Assembly (NCBI GenBank): GCA_963920575.1
Contig: OY986970.1
Coordinates: forward strand, 3,501,654-3,565,653
Direction: 5' to 3'
DNA: 64,000 nt
From: Narthecium ossifragum
Lineage: Eukaryota > Streptophyta > Magnoliopsida > Dioscoreales > Nartheciaceae
The stretch's first letter is position 1. Each line of letters opens with the position of its first letter. The notes below the pieces were generated by a model. It ran no database searches and was not told where the DNA came from. It was given only the letters and a program-made list of their open reading frames with translations. Shown here piece after piece: positions 38,601-48,648 of the stretch. Made by a program: the position numbers and the translations under genes.

Positions 38601-41600
38601 CTTGTGTACAACTCTGAGTTGGGCATGGAGAGAGTTGATGTGTTTGTAGCAATGTAATTGTCTGCATCAACATCATTGTCCATGAAGTTCCCGGTGCTGC
38701 TAAATGCCCAATTTGAACCTGTGTATAACATCGAAGCGCCGCTTTCCTCTGTATCAGCCTCATACTTGGTTCCATTGCTAGTTACTCCTTTACCTCCACA
38801 GTTGATGTGCAGAGAATACTGATCTGTTCAGAAATGTAAAGGATCGAAAGGCATGGAGTTAGATGTGAACATACAATTGAACAGAACAATAAACATTATC
38901 AAAGGTAGATTCGGCTATGAAGAATTTCAAATGGAACTCTGAAACTTAATTTTCTTGGTATGGTCTGGAAATCTTCCTTAGCGTTTAATTTTTTATGGTG
39001 GTTAAAGACTCATTCTCTAAATCCATTTCATAATTATTACTTCTTTATTTATTTTCGTGGCAGAAGATAAAATGTGATATCAGGAAAAATTCCTAAAGCT
39101 TATGACTTTAAGAAGAATTTGTGAGCTCTTGGCACAAGATAGATTTATATTAGTTGTTCTCCCTTAAAATTCTACTCAAATTTTCAATAGTAAGCTAATT
39201 TGTCAATCCACTATATTTCCTTTGATGAAGCTACTAAAACAATATAGACTAATAATAGTGAAAAAGGACATTCTAGTAACATGAAAAGAATTTTCACAAT
39301 CATTCATATATATGATTTACTCACATGGTCCCTTGGAAGCACTACATGGAAAGTTCCTCTTCAGACATGACTGAATCGTGGGTCTACAGGGAGCAAAATT
39401 AAATTAAAAGATGGTAGTATGTGTTGATCAGTGCTAATAAAACACGATATTTTTTTCACCCATGTCAGAATTTCTTAAGCCCATATAGTTAAATGAATTG
39501 CACAGAATCTTACACATCGTCAACTATTGGCGAGTAGATCTCTACTGCATCCCTGTAAGCAATGAAGAGTTAATTTAGCAACAAGTTACTGTGGAACAAA
39601 AAGATCAATGTAAGAGTAAGTCTTCTCACACGCTCCCTTGAAGGCATTGAAATGGACCCGAGCTTCCTAATGTGAAGTTGTTGTAAGAAATATCCCTGTT
39701 TACATGTCAAACAGAAATCATAAATAATTTGCAAGGGCAGTGAAGATGCATAGGGGCATTGCAAACTGAAAATGTACATACAAATATATAGAGTGAAGAT
39801 GCATACGCGGGCTTGTTTCTTTTCAAGATCCATCTCGGTACAGGCCCAGTGAGCAAGTTTCCAGTCAGATATCTGCCAGATAATAATTATGTAACCTCAG
39901 AGGCACCAAGAGTAAGATTCAATGGTAGAATAATGGGGAAGTCAATCATTTTACAAAATAATCAAGCAAGTCAAATATATTGGATCAGACTTCAAGAACT
40001 CACAACGTACATGAAATCTGCCTTTCCCAGGTTAAAGGACTCTGGAATTTCTCCAGTCAATTTATTGAAGCTAAAATCTCTGCATTTGCAAAGCATTAAA
40101 GACTAGAGGTTACCGAGAGAGAGATAGAGAGAGAGAGAGAGGAGGAAACAGTTTGGAGAACAAATGGCAGAAAAAATAAAGAAGAAAAAGAAAACAGCAA
40201 TGTGAATAAGGGGAAAAACATGATATCAGAAGATGTAGTTGTCTCAAGAAAACACTGTAATCAAGTATCTAAAGAAAACCACTCACATGTTCTTCAACTT
40301 GGTCATAGACCCTAAATATTGAGGTATACTTCCACGAATACCGCAATTCCTCAGCGTCCTATGTATCATAGTTGTCCACACTTAACCAAATCCATTTGAG
40401 CTCAAACATGGAAATAAGAAAATTAATTGGGTGATCCAACTCACAAAGTTTTCAAAGATTCCATTTCAGTCAAATTCGGGAAGTTGGACCCATTTCCTTT
40501 GAGGTCACTTATCCTCCTGATAATGTTAAGAAAAGCGGCAAGTCAGAAATTTCCACTTAGTTCAATCAAATGAATACAGCAATAAGGGATATGCTGCAAA
40601 TCACATACAGATCACTCAGGTTTGTCAAAGCGGATATGCTCGAAGGAATTGGCCCTTCGAGAGGGCAACCCTGTATATGCCTACACAAAAAATACAATGA
40701 TCCATAAAATGGCAAATCACGCTACTTAGCTGATTAAACTAACTTCTTTTCAATTGTTGAATGAAGAAGACAATCATTTACAATTTTTGCAAATTCGTCA
40801 ATTTCTCGAAGAAATCAGGTATCTTGCCCGAGAAATTATTGCTGGAAAGCCTCCTGCTTGCATGGAAGATATTTAAAAAGAACATCGATGAGTATTCAAA
40901 TTTTTATTCATGAATTCAGGTAGAGAAGAGTATAATCTCTCACAGGTCTGTCAAATTGGTCAACTTAGCCAATTCCTTGGGTATCTCTCCAGTGAACTCA
41001 TTGGTAGACAGCACGCTGAAAATTAAGTTTCCTTATCTAAAATAGAATTTTATAGACAAAATTAAGATGTAGATCTATTTTGCTTATATCCAAAGGCTCA
41101 CAGTTTATCCATCTGGAGAAGCAAGCTGATCCCCGGCGGGATGGGACCCGAGAAGCCATTATTCTCGATGCTACTGCAGCACAACGTACCAAACGTTCAC
41201 CATACTAATCAAACCAATCGGATCGATTTCAAACAAAGAAGATGAGGGTGCCGGAGAAGCTCACAGATTGGTCAGCGTGGTGATTTTGGTGAGTGCTTTT
41301 GGGAATGAACCAGATAACTTGTTCGCCATCAAAGACCTATACAATTAATTAAACGACACAACAGTCATTAAAGTGACATAGACGAGACTAATTAATACTT
41401 AACGAGACTCTTAATTAACTCACAAGCCTTCCAGGTGCATGGTCGCCCATTCGGCGGGTACTGAGCCGGTCAGCAAGTTGCGGCTCAAATCCCTGCAAGA
41501 CCAGCGTTTTAATTAGCCAAAACGATGCTAACTAAGATAGGAATACCTTTGTTTATCTATAGGCTCTTCTTACAGCTGCTGGAGGTGACGAAGCCTCGCG

Positions 41601-42199
41601 AATTCGGCGGGGAGTACGCCCGAAAGGTTCTCTCCTTTCAACGAGCTGCGACATCACATGACCCGATCTCATAATTAACTAATGAAACTTTACAACGCTT
41701 TCCAAAGTCCAGACACAGACATAATAAGCTTTTTTTCTAGCAGAGCTTGGGCGGGCGTCGGTGTGATCGATCTATGGAGGAGAACAAAAGGAGGGGGAGC
41801 TGAGAGCGTACAGGTTCACGACGTGGCACGTGTTGTTGGCGAAGGAGCAATCGCAAACGACGAAGTTCTCGAACCCCTTGGGCGCGTCGGGAATGCTCCA
41901 GTTGCCTTCCCCGCTGCAGGGATCGACGTGGAAATCCCAGTTCTCCTTCCCCAGCTGCGTCGCGATTTGCCTCAGCGCAGCCACTGGCATTTCATTCCAA
42001 GCAACCAAATTATTAGCACAAGTTGCAGAGGAGAAGGGGAAAACACATGTAGCTTGGGAGCACTACGCTAGCTACCTTCCAGTTTGGCGAGCTTGGGACT
42101 AGAATCGGATCCCATGGCGAAAGAAGGGAAGTTGAGAAAGATGGACGATAGGATGAAGGCACCATGCAACAGCCTGGAGATCGCCGGGTGACCTACCAT
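35686..42199 (-). CDS. Malectin-LRR receptor-like Ser/Thr kinase (LRR-VIII-2 type)
   Basis: 24 exons, transcript order: 42199-42076, 41983-41812, 41645-41574, 41492-41424, 41336-41265, 41173-41102, 41015-40944, 40853-40782, 40680-40609, 40516-40445, 40358-40287, 40079-40011, 39872-39807, 39695-39630, 39552-39514, 39383-39325, 38823-38450, 38366-38171, 37732-37580, 37257-37139, 37064-36854, 36767-36527, 36346-36196, 36057-35686. All phases close to 1018 aa. Signal peptide (1-29), LRRs (about 95-380, one per exon of mostly 72 bases), malectin-like domain (about 414-603), transmembrane segment (about 617-640), kinase (about 680-960) with [16 protein letters not shown] lysine, [23 protein letters not shown] and YMAPEYA, then a tail. 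It is an RD-type, apparently active plasma-membrane kinase like Arabidopsis At1g53430 and relatives. Ligand and pathway are unknown. The exon 16/17 junction uses an acceptor five bases upstream of an alternative AG that would break the frame. Confidence 0.96.
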
Positions 42200-43791
42200 C
42201 GCTCCGATTGCGTGGGGCTTTGCCCCTTTCTCGATCGTCTAAGCTTGGCGCGGAGAGAGCTCGAGTAGGGGTGGCAGTGGACGGCGGCGCGCCAGAGGGG
42301 ATGACGGGGACTACGTCAGCGTTTTGGGGACAGGGGAGTCCATACAGAGTGTTGTGTGGAACTGTGGATTGGACCAGAATCGTGGACGATATACTCGAGG
42401 AAAAAAGAGCTGCTGTCGGTGTTGCCATGGCTGGCACCTCGACATCGTTTGCTCGGAACGAACGCACGGGGAGGGTACGTTTACATCCGTTGGATGGACG
42501 AGTCGGAGACGCTGATGATGATGCACTTGCTCATGCATGCATGTAGGTGTTTCTCTATCTAGATTTGTTTAGTTGTATTAGTCTAATATATCCTGCTCAG
42601 TGTGAAACGTGAATGAACAAAGATAACCCCGGCTCTCAGGCTTCTCTAATATCATATCCATCTCACCAGTCACCATGTGTTCAAAAAAAGGGGAAGAAAA
42701 CTAGCTCATAGGGATGATTTGGTTGACTATATTTAAGTTAGTTTAATATGAGTTTTTAGATATATATATTAAGGCATGTTTTTGACTTGGGTTCCGTAAA
42801 GAATCAAGCGAAAAGGACAACACAAATAGGAATCTGAAAACTCAGTATGGTCTCTAGTATCAGTTTTAGTCCACTGGTGGGGATACCAAAAGTATGGAAT
42901 ATGTGGTTGGGTCGCCCTCGCCCCCCAATTTAGAACACACCAGTCTCCATCAGAGAACGGAAGAAAATACCATAAACAAGGGAGAAACACGCGTTTGGTT
43001 ACTGTGTGGTTGGAGAGTTGGGATGAGAGTTATAGCTCGTTCCAGATCGGAGGAAAGGATACCGCCTCGCGTTCGTCCACTGCTCGCGGTTTCGATGTTA
43101 TCGCTTTGCATTCCTGTGGCGTCTTATTCCAGCCGGCATTTGCTTAACAGATGGTTGGCCATGAACGCATCCGCACATGATTCTCTATCCATTATTTTTA
43201 AAATATTTTGATATATATTATTTTTTTATTTTAGAGTTTTTTTATTTACAATATCATCGAATCATTCACTGCATCATTAAAATACTTATTCCCTCGTCTT
43301 CTTTATTTATTTTACTTTTTCATTTTTTATTTAGTAGTCATATTGTTGTAGAAATTAATATTATATTACATAATTAATCTTTGAGATATTTAATATTAGA
43401 TTATATTATAAAAATAGATAATATATAATTTTTTATCTCGATAGTTCTATTAATTAAATCCTTAAAATTCATCCATCAAAATATAAGGTTTTAATTTTTT
43501 TTCAAATAAAACAAAATATGGTATAATGTTTTGTAATGTTTATAATGTTTTTATTTTAATATTTATAGTGATTAGATGGTTTGTTTTTCCTCTTCAAATA
43601 AAAGACCCCAGCCATCTATTTTTTAACATAAAATAAAGGATAGTGAGAGTTACCATGCTCCCTTACGGAGTACTGTTCATCTCTCTTAAAATAAGGAAGC
43701 AATAAGGCATCCGATGTGGAGTCAAAATGGGTATTTCCCTGCTTTTTGTTCCCTATAACAGGGAAGGAGGGGAATAAGGCATAGGGTAATT
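42200..43791. other. Intergenic region upstream of the receptor kinase gene
   Basis: The first 300 bases should include the leader and promoter; several short open frames overlap there without support. From 43160 a GAACGCATCCGCACATGA-type motif begins an AT-rich stretch that resembles those at 29.6 and 44.9 kb (possible MITE family). About 43190-43610 is strongly AT-rich and featureless. Confidence 0.4.
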
Positions 43792-44590
43792 TTATATGCA
43801 CTATAAAAATGTATAAGTGCACTCATATTTTTTGAAAATTCCTAAAATATCCCTCTCTTCTCCACTCTTCCACTGCCGCCGTGCACCGCCACCGCCGCCG
43901 CCGCCGCCGCCACCGCCCCTTTCTCCGAACCCATCGCCGTTGCCGCCCGGCCACCGCCCACCCCCTCTCCCTCCCTTGTTCTCTCTTCCCTCTCTCGTTC
44001 TTATGTGGGTTGAGATCACATTGGTATTTCTCCATTGTTTCTAATGGTGGTGGAGAGGATGATGGTGGGATTGGATATTGGATGATAGATGTACTGCCAT
44101 GGGAGGGAGGAGGAAGGGGAGGTGTGGGGAAGCAAGCAAGCTGCAAATTGGCAGTGGGAATCAATCCCCTCAGTGCTATTCTCATGTGCTTTGGCTTTGG
44201 TTTCTGGAGTCCCTTCTCCTCTTCTTTTTATGATAGACTTTCTTGGATTGGTTTTAGATTTTGGTGTTGGCGGTGTCTGCTTAGATTTCTTGGTGGCATT
44301 CAATGCATGGTACAATACTGCAATGGAAGGAGTAAGGATAGCCTTTTGATGAAAGAGGCAGAGAGGAGAGAGAAAAGAGAACGGGGGAGAAAGAGAGAAC
44401 GGGGGGAGAGAGAGAGAGGGGCTGGAGGCGTCGGGCGGCAACGGCGACGGGGTCCGGAGAAAGGGGCGGCGGCAGGTCCGGCGGCGGTGGCAGGGTCGGG
44501 GTAGAAGAGAGGGGAAGAGAAGGGCGGAGGGTATTATAGTAATTTTATTTTTTATGTGAGTGCACTTAGAGATTTATGTAGTGCATATAA
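43792..44590. mobile_element. TIR element with CCG-rich interior
   Basis: The left end reads TTATATGCACTATAAAAATG then TAAGTGCACTCATATTTTTT. The right end in reverse complement reads TTATATGCACTACATAAATC then TAAGTGCACTCACATAAAAA. These inverted repeats run about 60 bases. The interior is different in composition: CCG-rich at about 43880-43960 and GA/GGC-rich at about 44350-44510. It has no recognisable gene. Long TIRs and a GC-rich interior suggest a Pack-MULE-like element, but I found no target duplication. Confidence 0.65.
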
Positions 44591-45798
44591 CAGCATCCTA
44601 AGGGGCATATGATGCATATCCCCTAATCGCTAGTTTGGTTTATAAGATAATGTGTAGGATAAAATTAAATATTCTCATTGTAATACAGTGTCTGGTGCAA
44701 TAGTGGATACATAATCAATCTTATCTTATAAGAGGAAGTGGAGAGAAAACATCAAATGATTGCCAATCATTTAATCCACTATCCAAGGTGGAGAACTAAA
44801 AAAATTAGACATACATAAATGAAAAATGTAAATGAAAACACATGGACAATTAGAAATGTGCATGGTGATATGTGCCCACACTAGTATTTTATGTTGGAAG
44901 CTTTAATACATTGGATACCGTATAATTTTATACCACCTCCAAGGGCATCCACATCAGCTTCCCTTCCCATCATCCCTAAAATATTTCAATATATATTACT
45001 TTCCTATTTATAATACTCTATACCAGCTTCCCTAAATCACTAAAGTATTCATTTTCCAATCCTTTTTTCTTATTATATTATTTATTTATTAATTTAATAG
45101 TCATAAAATCATAGTAATTAAACATTATATTATACTTTTAAGGCTAAATTTTCAATTAGTATCCTGTAGTTTGACCTATATTTTTATGTGGTCCTTATAT
45201 TTTAAAAAGTTGCAATATATACCCTCAAATTTAAAAATCTCTCTTATGTGATCCGTCACGTCACCGACCGTTAGCTGCCGTTCGCGATCTGACGAAAAGT
45301 GAGGCCACGTGTGCCGCACGTGACCCAATGCTGTCGCTCTCCGTTACCCCGTGAGGGACTTAACAGACGGTCGAGATAATTGGCCACGTGGCCAACATTT
45401 CCCGCGAGAAGCCCTTCTTCTCCCGCCAGTTAAGGTTTCACATGGTTTTTTATTACAACCCTAAAGTAAAACCCTAAAGTAAAGACAAGACAGGGATTTT
45501 GGAAAAGCATTTTAATAATAAAAAATATTACGGTCGTCAAAAGAAGACTAAGTTGTGCCAAATGACTATCTATCAATTTCCTCGATAAAGTAATGATGTA
45601 ACCGGAGAGGACTCCATGATGGCAGATAGACCACCACGTCAAATCGCACCTGTTACGCGCGTCACGTGGTTTTCAACCAAAGTTGCTACTGGTACACTGT
45701 TTATCCACCAATAGTAAAATATCGGACGTCAGCACTATATACTGATTTTATTACGTTAAAAAAATACACTAAGCATCATAAACACCGTTTTACGCTAA
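44591..45798. other. Intergenic DNA with a possible MITE start
   Basis: AAGGGCATCCACATCAGCTTCCC at about 44940 resembles MITE termini near 29.6 and 43.16 kb. Otherwise AT-rich. About 45240-45420 is GC-richer with repeated CACGTG-type (G-box-like) cores. No gene. Confidence 0.35.
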
Positions 45799-45808
45799 AA
45801 AAAAATAA

Positions 45809-46612
45809 GGGTTATTTGCATATATCCCTGAAAAATGTTCATTTTACGTATACCACCCTAAAAAAATAAAATTTGCATAAAAAACCTTAAAAATCTTGAT
45901 TATTTGCATATAGCCCCTCGGGTTACCCTAGTCTTATTTTCTCAGAGCATGGATGATTCTGGCTGCGTGTTTTTTTTGTGATTGGATGAGGCTCACTCAA
46001 TTGTTGATTTAAATCATTACATTGATCTTGAGAACCAGCTACTAAGGAGATTCGATGCTGTCGAGGAAAAACTGCAAACATCAATTGCAAGTTTAGGGAG
46101 GAAAATTGATTGTGCTAATGAAACAATGCAAAGTGCAAGGAGATGGGGTGAAAGCATCGCCAAGATGGAAAAGACTGTGTCCAAAATGGTTGTGAGCATA
46201 CATGCTCAGTTTATCTTCATTACCCTGTTAATTGTAATCAAGTTTGTACTCTAAGCAATTGTGCTTTGTAATCAAGGGCAAATGTTACATGTGAATTATT
46301 AATTGAAATCAAGGTTGTAATCCAAGGCTGAATATGTTAGCTATTGGTTGTAATCAAGGTTGCAATATCTGTTTTGTAGTGCATGGTTGTAATCAATGCA
46401 AACAAAAATGTGATTTCCATTACAAATTGCTAATGTATTTCCACCGTTAGCCTCCGTTCCGTTAACTTGCATACGGAATATTCCATTCCCAAGTAACCCG
46501 AGGGCCTATATGCAAATAATCAAGATTTTTAAGGTTTTTTATGCAAATTTTGTTTTTTTAGGGTGATATATGTAAAATAAACCTTTTTCAGGGGGGTATA
46601 TGCAAATAACCC
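45809..46612. mobile_element. Mutator-like element, 804 bp, carrying a GRF-type gene tail
   Basis: Terminal inverted repeats of about 125 bases: left GGGTTATTTGCATATATCCC, right in reverse complement GGGTTATTTGCATATACCCC, both leading to a CCCTCGGGTTAC block at the inner end. AAAAAAATAA flanks both ends (45799-45808 and 46613-46622) and is probably the target duplication, although poly-A makes its exact length uncertain. The interior holds one gene fragment (see next feature). Confidence 0.88.
45946..46254 (+). pseudogene. 3' part of a GRF-zinc-finger-like gene inside the element
   Basis: The frame beginning after a possible splice acceptor (TTTTCTCAG at about 45936-45944) reads DDSGCVFFL, a stop, then LDEAHSIVDL. 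The C-x-FF-x-(W)-LDE pattern is the end of a plant GRF zinc finger, with the Trp codon apparently changed to TGA. Next comes a 60-residue heptad-rich segment (LENQLLRRFDAVEEKLQTSI and beyond) predicted as coiled coil, and a C-terminal membrane anchor (FIFITLLIVIKFVL). Zinc finger, coiled coil, then one TM helix is the usual layout of these uncharacterised plant proteins. From the Met at 45982 an intact 90-aa coiled-coil/TM peptide remains possible. Confidence 0.6.
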
Positions 46613-46967
46613 AAAAAAATAAATGCGCATAAGGACCACGTCGCCGTGGTCAGGGCCGGATCTCCATGCCACCATCATTGCCGCATGTCACCGCTCGTCA
46701 TCTTATTCGATGTCACAACTCCGACGCTATTCTCCTCTTCCTCGATCGCGTCGCTATTGTCACCGCGCCATCACCGTCACCGCGCCATCACCGTAGCCTA
46801 TCACTGCTCATCACCCCATTTACTGTCGCAACTCCGAACCTCTCGAGTCACCGTCCAAAACCATCACCTCCGCCCCTAAAAACCACAAACAAAACCAAAT
46901 CCGGCATCTCATCACCTCACGATCTCTTCCACTCCATTTTCCGACGAGATCTGGACCAATCCAGCGA

Positions 46968-47083
46968 CATTTTCCTCCAAGCACCGCCACCGCCGACCTT
47001 GCCAGATCCGCCATCTGCACGACCTATCGCCTTGATTTGACCCGGTAGATGGACTCTCCAACCACCCACGACCTCTTCTCCAC
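46968..47083. repeat. Diverged direct repeat, copy 1
   Basis: CATTTTCCTCCAAGCACC ... GGACTCTCCAACCACCCACG matches copy 2 at 47516-47620 over about 110 bases with indels. Likely part of a degraded transposon or gene fragment. Confidence 0.6.
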
Positions 47084-47515
47084 TTATCCCAACCTTCGAT
47101 GAGGCCTACTCGCCGTATCTATCTCCGACAAATCTCAATCATCGGATTTCCCTACTAATTTTATCTTTTATCTTTTCTCATTTCTCTTTACTTTTTTCTC
47201 CTTTAATCCCTCGTCTTCGCTACCATTCTTATCAATCAGCCATCAGAATCGTTCCATGATGTTTGTACTATCCCTACTATACTGGTTTTAACCGACAACG
47301 AGCTCCCATTTTCACTTTTCTCTTTTTCATTTTTCTCTTTTCATTTTTCTCTTTTATCTTTCCTACTCTTTACATCTCTGGATACAACATCACATAGGCT
47401 AAGGATGGCGGAGGACCATAAGATCTCACCGGGAATACGTCGGGGAAGAGTCGTGGGGCGACGAGTAGGTCAGCTATGGGGATTTAAGAGATCGAGGTGG
47501 ATGGAGATATGACAA

Positions 47516-47620
47516 CTTTTTCCTCCAAGCACACAGTCGCCGACCTCACCAGATTCGCCGCCCATCACCTCGATCCGAACTGGTGGATGGACTCCCCAGC
47601 CACCCATGACCCCCTCCTCC
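47516..47620. repeat. Diverged direct repeat, copy 2
   Basis: CTTTTTCCTCCAAGCACA ... GGACTCCCCAGCCACCCATG, the partner of 46968-47083 about 550 bases away in the same orientation. Confidence 0.6.
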
Positions 47621-48478
47621 ACCTGCGTCGACGACCATCGGAACCTTCTCCCCGTTAACCTCTTACTCCTAGGTCTCTTCTCCCTCTGCGTCGTGCCCAA
47701 CATCACCATCTCCCCCCGTCCTCTGACCTCCATAGCTCATGAGCTCTCCCACTTGAATCTCCAAACGCGTAGCATCCATGCCCCTAGATCCAATCCTCTT
47801 TACGTCATGCATGTGCCAGAACGTGCGGAGGGTATGAGATCCCGAGAAGGAGAGAAGGGACCGCTCAAGCTCCTCCTCATCGCCTCCTCTCCCTTGTCGC
47901 CCTTGCCAGACTGATTCGTGGAGATCCCGTTTTCCAAAGCTCGAGCCGGCGGCAGTCTTCCGTGTCGTGAGAGCCGACGGTGTTCATCGGGAGAGGGAAG
48001 AAGGCATATGGTGGTAATTAAGATGTGGTAATAAAGATATTTTAGTGATAAAAAAAATCATAACTAACCTGTCTTAAAAATGGGGTAAACAACTTAAATA
48101 AGATGAAGGTGGTGTATAGGTTAATAAATTTCATTATATTAGTGTAAACATCAATTACCTATAAAAAAATTTAGAGGGGGCCGAGTCCTTTCGAGGGTGG
48201 TCCACTTCGGTCTTGGCTACGTGACTTATGTCGAAATTGGGACAGAAAATTGAAGCAAATCACTGTTTGTTTTGTTGACCCCACACCACTTTTTGAAACA
48301 ATTTGGACCATAAAAAAATGAACGAAAAAATGAATTTCACACGGGCTCATTAATTCAGTTCAAAAGTGTTGATGCTAATCACTTTTGCTGATGTGGCTCA
48401 CCATGCATTGATGCTATTCACCATGCATGTTCGTCTTTTGAACCGCGACGGGCTCAAGCCTCGAGCTTCAAATTAGGC

Positions 48479-48573
48479 TTGGGCCGCCTTCTTGGTGGCC
48501 TGCCAGCCAACCCAGCCCATTTCTTCGTAGGCACGGGTCGACCAAACGAAACTATAAAAGTTTAAAACCCTAA
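48479..48573 (+). promoter_or_regulatory. Site-II, TATA and telo-box cluster before the WD40 gene
   Basis: TTGGGCC (48479-48485) and AGCCCAT (48514-48520, the complement of ATGGGCT) are site-II type elements. TATAAAA lies at 48553-48559 and the telo-box AAACCCTAA at 48565-48573, about 75 bases before the start codon. Site-II plus telo-box is the typical promoter combination of plant ribosome-biogenesis and translation genes, which fits a nucleolar WDR55-type protein. Confidence 0.6.
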
Positions 48574-48648
48574 ACCTCATGTTATTGTAAGTTTATAATC
48601 CTAAATACCCGTCGCGCCTCGCGGGTGTCGAGCTCCAACGAAGCTTCC

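Larger units (their letters stand above)
46623..48478. other. Intergenic, probably old transposon DNA
   Basis: No gene supported. Two diverged direct repeats occur (see the next two features), and 46640-46860 contains repeated GTCACCGCGCCATCACCG-type words. Open frames on both strands are Ser/Pro/His-rich and without family features. Confidence 0.4.

Noticed and set aside
43881..44504. 207-codon plus-strand frame in the CCG-rich element
   Set aside because: Starts in the CCG repeat and passes through unrelated compositional blocks; no protein family features.
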